DNA from: Sideroxydans sp.
GTDB taxonomy: Bacteria > Pseudomonadota > Gammaproteobacteria > Burkholderiales > Gallionellaceae
Reading direction: 5' to 3'
Assembly: GCA_028707175.1 (NCBI GenBank)
Contig: JAQTUV010000001.1
Span: forward strand, 372,001 to 436,000
Length of the DNA stretch: 64,000 bases
Under the pieces are notes generated by a model. The model saw only the letters and a list, made by a program, of their open reading frames with translations. It did not search any database and was not told the origin of the DNA. Each line of letters begins with the position of its first letter. Position 1 is the stretch's first letter. Position numbers and translations under genes: made by a program. Below, in pieces: positions 6,686-15,388 of this stretch.

Positions 6686-9388
6686 CTAGATTAGCTTTTT
6701 CAACTGATAAATTTTCTCCAGTGCTTCCTTCGGACTCATCTCATCCGGTTGTAGGTCGCGTAGCGCCGACAGCAGCGGATGTTCTTCTGGCTCTGGCACT
6801 TCGGGTGCGGCGGCGAACAAATCTCCCTGCGGGCTTTGCGCGGCGCTGTTCTGTTCTAACTTCACTAACTGTTTCTTCGCGCTGCGGATGACGCTGTTCG
6901 GCACGCCTGCGAGGGCGGCGACTTGCAGGCCGTAGCTTTGGCTGGCTGCGCCTTCGTTCACGCTGTGCAAGAAGACGATGCTGTGTTGGTGTTCGATGGC
7001 GGCGAGGTGGACGTTGGCGAGTTGTTTGAATTCTTCGGCTAGTCGCGTGAGTTCGAAATAGTGCGTGGCGAACAAGGTGTAGCTGCGGTTGATCTCCAGC
7101 AGGTGGCGCGCGATGGCGTAGGCGAGGGCGAGGCCGTCGAAGGTGCTGGTGCCGCGCCCGATCTCGTCCACCAGCACTAGGCTCTTGTCGGTGGCGTTGT
7201 GCAGGATGTTGGCGGCTTCGGTCATCTCGACCATGAAGGTGGAACGCCCCGAGGCTAAGTCGTCTGATGCGCCGATGCGCGTGAATATCTGGTCGATCTC
7301 GCCCAGCACCGCTTGCTGCGCAGGCACGAAACAGCCGACATGCGCGAGCAGCGCGATGATGGCGGTCTGCCGCATGTAGGTCGATTTACCCCCCATGTTC
7401 GGACCAGTGATCAGCAACGTGCGGCGCGTGTCGTTCAGTGTGCAGTCGTTCGGAGTGAAGGTATCCACTTGTGCTTCGACGACTGGATGGCGACCTTGCT
7501 TGATGTCTATGCGTGCATCGTTGCTGAACTGTGGTGCGCAGAAGTTGAGCGTGGCAGCGCGTTCGGCGAAGGTGGCGAGTACGTCCAACTCGGCGATGGC
7601 GGCGGCGATGGCTTGCAGTTGCGGGATGCTCGGTGCGAGTGCATCCAGCAGTTGTTCGTAAAGCATCTTCTCGCGCGCTAGTGCGCGGTCGTTGGCGGAG
7701 AGCGCTTTGTCTTCGAAGGTCTTCAGTTCCGGCGTGATGTAACGCTCGGCGTTCTTCAAGGTCTGGCGGCGGCGGTAGTCGTCCGGCACGTTCACAGATT
7801 GTGCGATGCTCACCTCGATGTAGAAACCGTGCACGCGGTTGTATTCCACTTTCAGTGTGTTGATGCCAGTGCGCGCGCGTTCGCGTGCTTCCAACTCCAA
7901 CAAGAAATCGCCGCAGTTGGTTTGGATGCCGCGCAGTTCGTCTAACTCGGCATCGAAGCCGTCAGCGATGACGCCGCCCTCACGTAATACGGAGGAAGGT
8001 TCGGCCTTCAACATCTTTTGCAACAACTCGACTAATGAGGTGTCGGCTTGCAGCGCATAAGCAAGACGCTCGATAAGCGGCAGGTTTTGTAGGTCGGGCT
8101 TCAGCCCGACATCATTGTGATCGTGTCGGACTGAAGTCCGACCTACAAGTGCGGTTTGTAGCTGCGGCAAGGTGAGCAATGTGTCACGCAGGCCAGACAG
8201 ATCGCGTGGACGAGCCGAGCGCAAAGCGATGCGTGCGGTGATACGTTCCACGTCCACGCTGGGTTTGAGATGTTCGTGGACTTGGGGGTAAAGCGCCCTC
8301 TCCCGTAGGCGGGAGAGGGCTGGGGTGAGGGGCTTTGGGCCGGATGCTTCGTTGTCAAAACCCTCACCCCCAGCCCCTCTCCCGCCAGCGGGCGAGGGGA
8401 GTAGGAGTTGTGCGACTGCTTCCAGCCTTGCGCCCAATGTCGCGCGGTCACGCAGAGGATGGTGCAGCCAGTGCGCCAACAATCGGCTACCCATGTTGGT
8501 GGCGCAGGTGTCGAGCAGCGAGAGCAGGGTGGGGGCAGCTTCACCGCGCAGGGTCTGGGTGATCTCCAGATTACGGCGGGTGGCGGCATCCATGCGCACG
8601 AATTCATCAGCGTGGTACACCTGCGCGCTACGGATGTGCGCGATGCTTTGCCCTTGTGTGAGTTTGGCGTAGCCGAGCAATGCGCCGGCGGCTTCCAATC
8701 CCACAGTGAAATCATCACAACCAAAACCAGCGAGGTCGCGCGTGGCGAATTGTTGGCACAGCGCACGGTGCGCGGTGTCGCGGTCGAAGTGCCAATCAGG
8801 TAACGATTTGTTCGCGGCGTTCTTGAACTGCGGTGCGGCGACACTCTCGGCGACCAATATCTCAGAAGGTTGCAGACGTTCTAGTTCCGCAGGCAGTTGT
8901 TTGGCAGCGACTTCGGCAAGGGTGAATTGCCCCGAAGCGAGGTTGAGCCAAGCGAGGCCCACTTCGTTGTTGCGCTGGTGTAGCGCGAGTAGCAGGTTGT
9001 CGCGCTTCTCTTCTAACAAGGCGGAATCAGTCACCGTACCGGGCGTGACGATGCGCATGACTTTGCGTTCGACCGGGCCTTTGCTGGTGGCGGGGTCGCC
9101 GATCTGTTCGCAAATAGCGATGGACTCGCCCATCTTCACCAAACGCGCGAGGTATTGTTCGGCCGCGTGATACGGCACACCCGCCATCTTGATGGGCTGG
9201 CCGTTGGATGCGCCGCGTTGGGTGAGGGTGATGTCGAGCAGCTTGGCGACGCGCACGGCATCGTCCATGAACAACTCGTAGAAATCGCCCATGCGATAGA
9301 ACAGCAGCTTGTCGGTGTGTTCCGCTTTGATGCGCAGGTACTGCTGCATCATGGGTGTCTGCTTTTCGAGTGCGGGTGTGGTGCTCAT
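6686..9388 (-). CDS. mutS: DNA mismatch repair ATPase MutS
   Basis: MutS binds mispaired bases and recruits MutL. The N-terminal mismatch-binding domain has [12 protein letters not shown] followed by [13 protein letters not shown], containing the F-x-E mismatch wedge context. The core/clamp region is followed by the ATPase domain with Walker [14 protein letters not shown], then the signature around [14 protein letters not shown], Walker [17 protein letters not shown] and the ATHYFELT switch. At 900 residues it is longer than the usual 850-870. The excess comes from two in-frame repeat insertions at about residues 330-365 and 413-434, in the connector/core region. The C-terminal dimerisation tail is present. 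The gene is probably functional. Confidence 0.95.
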   Translation of the reverse strand: MSTTPALEKQTPMMQQYLRIKAEHTDKLLFYRMGDFYELFMDDAVRVAKLLDITLTQRGASNGQPIKMAGVPYHAAEQYLARLVKMGESIAICEQIGDPATSKGPVERKVMRIVTPGTVTDSALLEEKRDNLLLALHQRNNEVGLAWLNLASGQFTLAEVAAKQLPAELERLQPSEILVAESVAAPQFKNAANKSLPDWHFDRDTAHRALCQQFATRDLAGFGCDDFTVGLEAAGALLGYAKLTQGQSIAHIRSAQVYHADEFVRMDAATRRNLEITQTLRGEAAPTLLSLLDTCATNMGSRLLAHWLHHPLRDRATLGARLEAVAQLLLPSPAGGRGAGGEGFDNEASGPKPLTPALSRLRERALYPQVHEHLKPSVDVERITARIALRSARPRDLSGLRDTLLTLPQLQTALVGRTSVRHDHNDVGLKPDLQNLPLIERLAYALQADTSLVELLQKMLKAEPSSVLREGGVIADGFDAELDELRGIQTNCGDFLLELEARERARTGINTLKVEYNRVHGFYIEVSIAQSVNVPDDYRRRQTLKNAERYITPELKTFEDKALSANDRALAREKMLYEQLLDALAPSIPQLQAIAAAIAELDVLATFAERAATLNFCAPQFSNDARIDIKQGRHPVVEAQVDTFTPNDCTLNDTRRTLLITGPNMGGKSTYMRQTAIIALLAHVGCFVPAQQAVLGEIDQIFTRIGASDDLASGRSTFMVEMTEAANILHNATDKSLVLVDEIGRGTSTFDGLALAYAIARHLLEINRSYTLFATHYFELTRLAEEFKQLANVHLAAIEHQHSIVFLHSVNEGAASQSYGLQVAALAGVPNSVIRSAKKQLVKLEQNSAAQSPQGDLFAAAPEVPEPEEHPLLSALRDLQPDEMSPKEALEKIYQLKKLI
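8087..8148. repeat. REP-like palindromic repeat inserted in frame in mutS
   Basis: Two inverted modules face each other: TTGTAGGTCGGGCTTCAGCC... at 8087-8110 and its near-complement ending ...GACTGAAGTCCGACCTACAA at 8125-8148, with a 14-base spacer. Each module is itself a small palindrome (GTCGG-GCTTCAG-CCGAC). The same family occurs at 36003-36050. Read on the minus strand, it adds about 20 codons to mutS without a stop. Confidence 0.85.
8295..8400. repeat. GC-rich inverted repeat pair inserted in frame in mutS
   Basis: One module (8295-8332: CCCTCTCCCGTAGGCGGGAG followed by AGGGCTGGGGTGAGGG) is followed after about 28 bases by its inverted near-copy (8361-8400: CCCTCACCCCCAGCCCCTCT followed by CCCGCCAGCGGGCGAGGGGA). 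These are the '[13 protein letters not shown] / [11 protein letters not shown]' type of proteobacterial intergenic repeat, here translated inside MutS. Each module can fold by itself through CTCCCGC...GCGGGAG. Confidence 0.85.
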
Positions 9389-9391
9389 AAT

Positions 9392-9832
9392 CTATTTGTG
9401 GACGACGTAACGCCCGCTGAACTCGACAGCCGGACGATCATTTTGTTTGATGACGACCGAGAGGGGTAAGCGTGCGCGACTGTGTTTGTTCAGCGAGATT
9501 AATAGTTGGGCGAATGCCTCGTCATCAATCTGACATTCGGCTTCAATGTTTTGCTCAACGGGCAAAAGATAACGTACGTTGGCTTCTTGGATGACGACGT
9601 TGTGCGGCAAGCCAGCTTCTCTTAGCTTGAGGTGCAACATGCTCCAGCCACACAACACCGCTACTGAATACAGGCTACCGCCGAAAGCGGTTCCTTTGTC
9701 GTTGATGTTTGCAGAGAGCGGGGCAGTCAGGCGCAGTTGCCTGCCATCGTAGGCTGCGACGCGAATCCCCATCTCGCGTGTGATGGGGATGTCTCGGTGC
9801 AACGTCTGTTCCAGCGCTGCGGCGTGCGTCAT
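9392..9832 (-). CDS. YiiD C-terminal-like hotdog thioesterase
   Basis: The 146-residue protein has a single hotdog fold of the YiiD_C (putative thioesterase) type. Diagnostic features are the N-terminal PITREMGIRVAAYDG strand, the LTAPLSANINDKGTAFGGSLYSVAVL segment (the 'N.N.k.taFGGSl' motif covering the hotdog helix) and the RYLLPV strand. In E. coli this domain is fused to an N-acetyltransferase; here it is free-standing. The gene is 3 bases from the mutS start and 9 bases from the suhB stop, all on the minus strand, so suhB, this gene and mutS may be one transcript. Its substrate is unknown. Confidence 0.8.
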   Translation of the reverse strand: MTHAAALEQTLHRDIPITREMGIRVAAYDGRQLRLTAPLSANINDKGTAFGGSLYSVAVLCGWSMLHLKLREAGLPHNVVIQEANVRYLLPVEQNIEAECQIDDEAFAQLLISLNKHSRARLPLSVVIKQNDRPAVEFSGRYVVHK

Positions 9833-9841
9833 TTTTGAAGC

Positions 9842-10636
9842 TTACTTGAGTCCGTCTGTTAGATGCGGTGCGATGATCTTGAGCAGGTGTTCGTGAACGA
9901 ATGGGTTGCCTGCACAGATATGACCGCTGGTGAGGAAATTCTGATTGCCAGCGAGGTCACTCACGATGCCGCCTGATTCGGAGATCAGCAGCGCACCACC
10001 CGCGATGTCCCAAGGTTTCAAGCCAGTCTCAAAGAATCCGTCGTAACGGCCAGCTGCAGTCCAAGCCAAATCAAGTGACGCAGCACCCGGACGACGTAAA
10101 CCAGCCGTCTTTTGCATGACATCCTTAAAGATGTCCATGTAGGCGTCCATGTTCTCAAAACGCGTATAGGGAAAACCTGTGCCGATCAAACTGTCTTCGA
10201 TCTCTTTGCGTTTGCTTACGCGGATACGTTTGTCGTTCAGGTAAGCACCACGTCCGCGTGTGGCAGTGAACAGGTCATTCTTAGTGGGGTCATACACAAC
10301 GGCTTGGGTCAGCACGCCGTTGTGTTGCAAGGCGATGGAGACCGCATATTGAGGAATGCCGTGTAAGAAATTGGTCGTGCCGTCGAGCGGGTCAATGATC
10401 CAAACATACTCGGACTGACCTTGAGCGCCGCCCTCTTCTGCTAGAATAGCATGCGTTGGATAGGCATCCAACAAGGTCTGTACGATAAGACGCTCAGCAG
10501 CTTGATCTACTTCGCTAACGTAATCTGCGTGGGATTTTTTGGCCACGGTAAGGTGATCTATATTGTCTGCGGCACGGTGAATCAAGTTTCCGGCGCGACG
10601 CGCGGCCTTCACCGCGATGTTGAGCATGGGGTGCAT
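9842..10636 (-). CDS. suhB: Inositol-1-monophosphatase family protein SuhB
   Basis: 264 residues, a standard Mg2+-dependent IMPase. Metal ligands are visible in ILAEEGG (Glu-Glu), WIIDPLDGTTNFLHG (the DPLDGT signature) and PWDIAGGALLISESGG (the WD.AAG-type motif). SuhB hydrolyses inositol phosphates in vitro. In enterobacteria it also works with NusA/NusB/NusE in rRNA antitermination. The gene diverges from trmJ across 62 bases, the arrangement seen around many isc loci. ATG at 10636; no signal peptide. Confidence 0.92.
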   Translation of the reverse strand: MHPMLNIAVKAARRAGNLIHRAADNIDHLTVAKKSHADYVSEVDQAAERLIVQTLLDAYPTHAILAEEGGAQGQSEYVWIIDPLDGTTNFLHGIPQYAVSIALQHNGVLTQAVVYDPTKNDLFTATRGRGAYLNDKRIRVSKRKEIEDSLIGTGFPYTRFENMDAYMDIFKDVMQKTAGLRRPGAASLDLAWTAAGRYDGFFETGLKPWDIAGGALLISESGGIVSDLAGNQNFLTSGHICAGNPFVHEHLLKIIAPHLTDGLK

Positions 10637-10700
10637 ATCAGTACGACCTTTTTAATGAGCTGGGGAAATCCGGCGCGTATTTTAGTTGGTATTCCGTTTT

Positions 10701-11457
10701 GAATAAACCAAATCCTTTTGAAAATATCCGAGTCGTCCTGAGTCACACCACCCATCCGGGCAACATTGGTGCGGCGGCACGTGCTATGAAAACGATGGGC
10801 TTGCGCCATCTTTACCTCATTAACCCCAAGCATTTCCCTGATCCACAAGCGCATGCCATGGCGGCAGGCGCGGATGATGTGCTGCAAAATGCTGTCGTAT
10901 GTGGTTCGATTGATGAAGCCTTGCAGGGCGTGGCTTACACCGTGGCGATGACGGCACGTTTGCGCGATATTTCGATTGCTGTAAAAACGCCGCGTGAAGC
11001 CATGCCGCAGGTGGTGCAAGAAGCCAGCCACCATCCGGTGGCTTTGCTGTTCGGTACAGAAATGTCTGGCCTCACCAATGAAGAAATGGGCAAAGCGCAG
11101 TTGGGCGTGAACATTCAAACCAACCCTGATTTCTCTTCACTCAACATCGCTGCCTCGGTGCAAGTGGTGGCTTATGAGTTGAGTGTGGCGGCTAATTCTT
11201 ATCAATTAGTTGCGCCTGAAGTTGAGCCAGCCGCACACGAGCGAGTAGAAGGGCTATACGTACATTTAGAAAAAGCCTTGTTTGAAATGGGCTTCTTCAC
11301 CACGCAAAATCCCGCACGTTTGATGCAGCGACTGCGCCGTCTTTATTCCCGCGCACGCTTGGAAGACGAAGAAGTTAACATCCTGCGTGGCATATTGACT
11401 GTTGCCACCGCGTACAATGCGCGCCTAAGACAACGCTACCTAGAAGAGCATAAATGA
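10701..11457 (+). CDS. trmJ: tRNA (cytidine/uridine-2'-O-)-methyltransferase TrmJ
   Basis: About 252 residues. SPOUT-fold methyltransferase that 2'-O-methylates position 32 of tRNA using S-adenosylmethionine. The N-terminal [22 protein letters not shown] block and the knot region [18 protein letters not shown] followed by [16 protein letters not shown] are diagnostic. The C-terminal extension ends in the helical [19 protein letters not shown] segment. The start appears to be TTG (the in-frame codon begins at 10699) just before AATAAACCA; I see no good ATG or strong ribosome binding site. The stop overlaps the cysE start by 4 bases (ATGA), so the two are translationally coupled. Confidence 0.93.
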
Positions 11458-12188
11458 TGTTTAAAAATATCCGTGAAGACATCGCCAGTGTTTTTGATCG
11501 CGACCCTGCGGCGCGCAGCACTTTTGAGGTGTTGACCTGCTATCCGGGTTTGCATGCGCGCATCTTTCATCGTATGGCGAATACTTTGTGGCATATGGGT
11601 TTGAAATGGATGGCGCGTTTTGTGTCGCACATTGGGCGGGGGTTGACGGGGATTGAGATCCATCCCGGGGCGACGATTGGTCGTCGTTTCTTTATCGATC
11701 ACGGTATGGGGGTTGTGATTGGCGAGACGGCTGAAATTGGCGACGACGTGACGCTGTATCACGGTGTGACTTTAGGCGGCACGTCGTGGAAAGAAGGTAA
11801 ACGCCATCCGACGCTAGGCAATGGTGTGGTGGTGGGTGCGGGCGCAAAGATATTGGGCCCCATTCATGTGGGTGATGGTGCGAAGATTGGCTCTAACGCG
11901 GTGGTGGTGAAGGATGTGCCTGCGGGTGCAACCGCAGCTGGTATCCCGGCGCGCATTCTGGATGAAGAGAAGAAGGTGGCGCACGGCTTTAATGCCTACG
12001 GTATTGGTAATGATCAGAATGATCCGGTTGCAAAAGCGCTACATGGTTTGATTGGGCATAGTGTGACAGTCGATCAACGTATCGAGTTGATTCTTCAGCA
12101 GTTAGAGAAGTTGGGCGTGCGGGTGGAAGAGGAGCGCGCGACAGCAGACAAGTTCGATCCAAACCATTTGAATAAGATTGTTGATTAA
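11454..12188 (+). CDS. cysE: Serine O-acetyltransferase CysE
   Basis: 244 residues. Transfers acetyl from acetyl-CoA to serine, giving O-acetylserine for cysteine synthesis. The N-terminal helical domain ([25 protein letters not shown]) leads to the left-handed parallel beta-helix of hexapeptide repeats, with the catalytic region [34 protein letters not shown] and [19 protein letters not shown]. It lacks the long N-terminal extension of E. coli CysE, as is usual for the shorter type found beside iscR. Cysteine supply next to the cysteine-desulfurase operon makes functional sense. Two ATGs lie in tandem at 11454 and 11457. Confidence 0.95.
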   Translation: MMFKNIREDIASVFDRDPAARSTFEVLTCYPGLHARIFHRMANTLWHMGLKWMARFVSHIGRGLTGIEIHPGATIGRRFFIDHGMGVVIGETAEIGDDVTLYHGVTLGGTSWKEGKRHPTLGNGVVVGAGAKILGPIHVGDGAKIGSNAVVVKDVPAGATAAGIPARILDEEKKVAHGFNAYGIGNDQNDPVAKALHGLIGHSVTVDQRIELILQQLEKLGVRVEEERATADKFDPNHLNKIVD

Positions 12189-12209
12189 AACCCTCGGGTA
12201 TTCTACTAT
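12177..12209 (+). promoter_or_regulatory. isc promoter with IscR type-1 binding site
   Basis: The 25 bases at 12177-12201 (ATTGTTGATT-AAAAC-CCTCGGGTAT) match the E. coli IscR type-1 consensus ATASYYGACT-RWWWY-AGTCRRSTAT at 21 of 25 positions. They overlap a sigma70-like promoter: TTGATT at 12181-12186, a 17-base spacer, TACTAT at 12204-12209. Placement over -35 and spacer is what repression by [2Fe-2S]-IscR requires. The site overlaps the cysE stop codon. Consensus is from memory; binding is inferred. Confidence 0.7.
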
Positions 12210-12291
12210 CCGTCTATCGCGATATCGGTTTTACGAAGTTCGCCGACCGATTCGCATGATTAAGTCCAATCTATAGGAAAAGGAAACAACG

Positions 12292-12765
12292 ATGCGCCTA
12301 ACAACTAAGGGACGTTTTGCCGTAACTGCGATGGTTGACCTGACTCAGCGTGGGGGTAAGGGCCCAATCACTTTGGCTGCGATTAGCGAGCGTCAAAAGA
12401 TTTCGCTGTCTTATCTTGAGCAATTATTTTCTAAGTTGCGTAAGAATAATGTGGTTGCAAGTGTGCGCGGGCCTGGCGGCGGTTACTGTTTGTCGCGTCC
12501 TGCGAACAAGATCACTATCGCCGACATCGTTATTGCGGTGGATGAGCCATTAGATGCAACCAATTGTGACCGTATGGGCAATTGCAAAGATGGTGAGCCC
12601 TGTTCAACGCACGATTTGTGGTTGGGGCTGAGTGACAAAATTCATGAATATTTGCAACAAGTCACTTTGCAACAAGTGGCCGATGGCCAATTAAAAGCGG
12701 TTAAATCAGAAGTTACGCCGATTTCCTTAAATAGGGCGATGGGCAAGATAGCGGCGACGGTTTGA
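12292..12765 (+). CDS. iscR: Fe-S cluster-sensing transcriptional regulator IscR
   Basis: 157 residues, Rrf2 family. The N-terminal winged helix (MRLTTKGRFAVTAMVDL, then ISLSYLEQLFSKLRKNNVVASVRGPGGGY) binds DNA. The cluster ligands fall exactly where they do in E. coli: Cys92, Cys98, Cys104 and His107 in NCDRMGNCKDGEPCSTHDLW. With a [2Fe-2S] cluster it represses the isc operon through type-1 sites; apo-IscR acts on type-2 sites. A clear GGAAAAGGAAACAACG leader supplies the ribosome binding site. A candidate IscR type-1 site lies 90 bases upstream, so autoregulation is likely. Confidence 0.97.
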   Translation: MRLTTKGRFAVTAMVDLTQRGGKGPITLAAISERQKISLSYLEQLFSKLRKNNVVASVRGPGGGYCLSRPANKITIADIVIAVDEPLDATNCDRMGNCKDGEPCSTHDLWLGLSDKIHEYLQQVTLQQVADGQLKAVKSEVTPISLNRAMGKIAATV

Positions 12766-12784
12766 TTAATTAAGGAATTTAGAG

Positions 12785-13999
12785 ATGACGCTGCATTTAC
12801 CTATCTACATGGATTACTCAGCGACCACGCCGGTAGACCCGCGTGTGGCCGCAGTGATGATCCCGTATCTCACCGAGCAGTTCGGTAATCCGGCATCACG
12901 TTCACATTCCTTTGGGTGGACGGCGGATGAGGCAGTGGAACGCGCTCGCGCGCAGGTGGCTGCTTTGGTGAATGCTGATCCGAAAGAGATCGTGTGGACG
13001 TCGGGTGCGACCGAGTCGAACAACTTGGCTTTGAAAGGCGCAGCGAATTTCTACGCCGAGAAGGGCAAGCATATCGTCACGGTGAAGACCGAGCACAAAG
13101 CCATCTTGGATACGGTGCGTGAGTTGGAGCGTCAAGGTTTCTCTGCGACTTATCTTGATCCTGAACCAAACGGCTTAGTCGATCTTGAAAAACTCAAAGC
13201 GGCATTGCGTCCTGATACGGTCATCGTATCGGTGATGTTGGTGAACAACGAGATCGGCGTCATTCAAGATATCGCTGCCATCGGTGAGATGTGTCGTGAA
13301 CGCGGCATCTTGTTCCATGTGGATGCGGCACAAGCGACTGGCAAGGTCGCCATCGATCTGCAAAAGCTCAAGGTCGATCTGATGTCGTTCTCAGCACACA
13401 AGACTTACGGCCCCAAAGGTATTGGTGCTTTGTATGTACGTCGTAAACCGCGTGTGCGTCTGGAAGCGCAGATGCACGGCGGTGGTCACGAGCGTGGCTT
13501 CCGTTCGGGCACATTGGCTACACACCAAATCGTTGGTATGGGCGAGGCGTTCCGTCTGGCGAAAGAAGAGATGGCGACCGAGAACGAGCGCATTCGTATG
13601 TTGCGTGATCGCTTGTGGTCAGGACTGTCGGACATGGAAGAAGTCTATCTGAACGGAGATTTGGATAGCCGCGTTCCGCACAATCTGAACGTGAGTTTCA
13701 ACTTCGTGGAAGGTGAGTCGCTCATCATGGCGGTGAAGGACATCGCGGTTTCCAGCGGTTCTGCCTGTACGTCGGCGAGTTTGGAGCCATCGTACGTGTT
13801 GCGTGCTTTGGGACGTAACGACGAGTTGGCACATAGCTCTATTCGTTTCACGGTAGGTCGTTTCACCACGGTCGAAGAAGTAGATTTCACGATAAAGCTA
13901 TTACACGACAGGATTACAAAATTGCGCGAGCTATCCCCCTTATGGGAGATGTACAAAGACGGCGTTGACCTGAATACTGTGCAATGGGCTGCACATTAA
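12785..13999 (+). CDS. iscS: Cysteine desulfurase IscS
   Basis: 404 residues, PLP-dependent. Removes sulfur from cysteine as an enzyme-bound persulfide and passes it to IscU and to tRNA thiolation. Visible motifs: [16 protein letters not shown] at the start, [27 protein letters not shown], the PLP lysine in [12 protein letters not shown], and the persulfide cysteine loop [19 protein letters not shown]. It ends in the usual group I tail ([18 protein letters not shown]). The gene follows iscR by 19 bases with an AAGGAAT ribosome binding site. An 88-base gap holding a long inverted repeat separates it from iscU. Confidence 0.97.
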   Translation: MTLHLPIYMDYSATTPVDPRVAAVMIPYLTEQFGNPASRSHSFGWTADEAVERARAQVAALVNADPKEIVWTSGATESNNLALKGAANFYAEKGKHIVTVKTEHKAILDTVRELERQGFSATYLDPEPNGLVDLEKLKAALRPDTVIVSVMLVNNEIGVIQDIAAIGEMCRERGILFHVDAAQATGKVAIDLQKLKVDLMSFSAHKTYGPKGIGALYVRRKPRVRLEAQMHGGGHERGFRSGTLATHQIVGMGEAFRLAKEEMATENERIRMLRDRLWSGLSDMEEVYLNGDLDSRVPHNLNVSFNFVEGESLIMAVKDIAVSSGSACTSASLEPSYVLRALGRNDELAHSSIRFTVGRFTTVEEVDFTIKLLHDRITKLRELSPLWEMYKDGVDLNTVQWAAH

Positions 14000-14004
14000 T
14001 AACA

Positions 14005-14076
14005 GGATTCGGGATCAAGGATTCAGGATTCGGTAAAACCGGTTCAACTGAATCCCGTATCCTGAATCCCGAATCC
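14005..14076 (+). repeat. Long imperfect inverted repeat between iscS and iscU
   Basis: The left arm at 14005-14031 (GGATTCGGGATCAAGGATTC...) and right arm at 14050-14076 (GAATCCCGTATCCTGAATCC...) are 27-base inverted repeats with about five mismatches and an 18-base loop. The right arm stops at the base before the iscU Shine-Dalgarno AAGGAGG (14077-14083). There is no T-run, so it is not an ordinary terminator. It may shape mRNA stability or iscU translation, or be a mobile palindromic repeat built from GGATTC(A/G)GGAT units. Confidence 0.8.
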
Positions 14077-14087
14077 AAGGAGGTTGT

Positions 14088-14504
14088 ATGGCATACAGCG
14101 AAAAATTACTAGATCACTACGAGAATCCCCGTAACGTGGGCTCGATGGATAAGAGCGACTCATTCGTGGGCACCGGTATGGTGGGTGCACCCGCTTGTGG
14201 CGATGTGATGAAGTTGCAGATCAAGGTCGGCAAAGACGGCATCATCGAAGATGCGAAGTTCAAGACTTATGGTTGCGGTTCGGCTATTGCGTCGAGCTCT
14301 TTGGTGACCGAATGGGTCAAGGGCAAGACTGTAGATCAGGCGTTGGCGATCAAAAACACACACATCGCGGAAGAGTTGGCATTGCCACCTGTAAAGATTC
14401 ACTGCTCAATCTTAGCGGAAGACGCGATCAAGGCGGCGGTAGCTGATTACAAATCCAAACATGGCGCAAACGTTGAAACGGCTGCCTGTAACGGTAACAA
14501 ATAG
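14088..14504 (+). CDS. iscU: Fe-S cluster assembly scaffold IscU
   Basis: 138 residues. Scaffold on which [2Fe-2S] clusters are built from IscS sulfur and iron before transfer by HscA/HscB. Cluster residues are Cys37, Asp39 (GAPACGD), Cys63 (YGCGSAIASSS) and Cys106 (KIHCSILAEDAI). The LPPVK peptide recognised by HscA is at 99-103. The protein runs about 10 residues beyond E. coli IscU with a polar tail (KHGANVETAACNGNK). AAGGAGG lies four bases before the ATG, the strongest ribosome binding site in the operon. Confidence 0.97.
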   Translation: MAYSEKLLDHYENPRNVGSMDKSDSFVGTGMVGAPACGDVMKLQIKVGKDGIIEDAKFKTYGCGSAIASSSLVTEWVKGKTVDQALAIKNTHIAEELALPPVKIHCSILAEDAIKAAVADYKSKHGANVETAACNGNK

Positions 14505-14513
14505 GAGTTAAGC

Positions 14514-14837
14514 ATGAGCATCACGTTGACGGAAAACGCTGCCAAGCATGTGCAGAATTTTTTGACTAAACGCGGCAAAGGCGTCGGTCTGCGCTTGGGC
14601 GTGCGTACCAGCGGTTGCTCCGGCATGGCTTACAAATTGGAATTCGCGGATGCGGTGGATGGTGACGATCTGCAATTCAACAGCCACGGCGTGACCGTAT
14701 TGGTCGATCCACAGAGCTTGCCTTATATCGACGGCATGGAGTTGGACTACACCCGCGAAGGGCTGAATGAAGGTTTCAAGTTCAACAATCCAAACGTGAA
14801 AGACTCGTGTGGATGCGGAGAGAGCTTCAAGGTCTGA
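14514..14837 (+). CDS. iscA: A-type Fe-S cluster carrier IscA
   Basis: 107 residues, the standard length. The three conserved cysteines are Cys35 ([13 protein letters not shown]) and Cys99/Cys101 (SCGCGESF). IscA receives clusters from IscU and delivers them, mainly [4Fe-4S], to target enzymes. It lies 9 bases after iscU with a GGAGTTAAGC leader, and 13 bases before the hscB start. Confidence 0.96.
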   Translation: MSITLTENAAKHVQNFLTKRGKGVGLRLGVRTSGCSGMAYKLEFADAVDGDDLQFNSHGVTVLVDPQSLPYIDGMELDYTREGLNEGFKFNNPNVKDSCGCGESFKV

Positions 14838-14850
14838 TGGGTTTTTCCTT

Positions 14851-15387
14851 ATGAAGTCTCTCGATTTCCAGCAGGACTTCTTCCGGTTGTTCGAGATCTC
14901 GCCACGCTTCGCTATCGATAGTGCTGCACTCGATCAGCGTTACCGTGACTTGCAGTCGCAAGTTCATCCTGACAAGTTCTCACATCTTTCTGAATCTGAG
15001 CAGCGCCTCTCCATGCAGTGGTCAACACGCATCAACGAGGGGTATCAGACTTTGCGTAGCCCATTGGCTCGAGGGCGTTACCTGCTTTCCTTGCAAGGTG
15101 TGGATACGCAAGAAGAGACCAATACGGCGATGCCGCTAGATTTTTTGATGCAGCAGATGGAGTGGCGCGAAGCGTTACAGGATGCGATAGCAGCCAAGGA
15201 TATGGATGCACTTGATGTGTTGAGTGATAACAATCGAAAAGAGACGGCGATGTTGCAACAGCAATTGGGGGCGCAACTCGATGAGTCACATGATCATCTC
15301 GCCGCTGCAGGCTCTGTGCGAAAATTGCGCTTTCTAGAAAAACTCGCGGAAGAGATCTCTTCCGCTTACGACGAATTAGATTCCTGA
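14851..15387 (+). CDS. hscB: Fe-S assembly co-chaperone HscB (J-domain protein)
   Basis: About 178 residues from ATG at 14851; an earlier in-frame ATG at 14809 lies inside iscA and would add an unlike sequence. The N-terminal J domain carries HPD at residues 39-41 ([10 protein letters not shown]). The C-terminal three-helix domain ([14 protein letters not shown]... SSAYDELDS) binds IscU. HscB brings IscU to HscA and stimulates its ATPase. It ends one base before the hscA start, consistent with tight coupling. Confidence 0.94.
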   Translation: MKSLDFQQDFFRLFEISPRFAIDSAALDQRYRDLQSQVHPDKFSHLSESEQRLSMQWSTRINEGYQTLRSPLARGRYLLSLQGVDTQEETNTAMPLDFLMQQMEWREALQDAIAAKDMDALDVLSDNNRKETAMLQQQLGAQLDESHDHLAAAGSVRKLRFLEKLAEEISSAYDELDS

Positions 15388-15388
15388 T

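Noticed and set aside
8143..8844. 233-aa minus-strand frame inside mutS
   Set aside because: It is an alternative frame of mutS, opened partly by the repeat insertions; no family resemblance.
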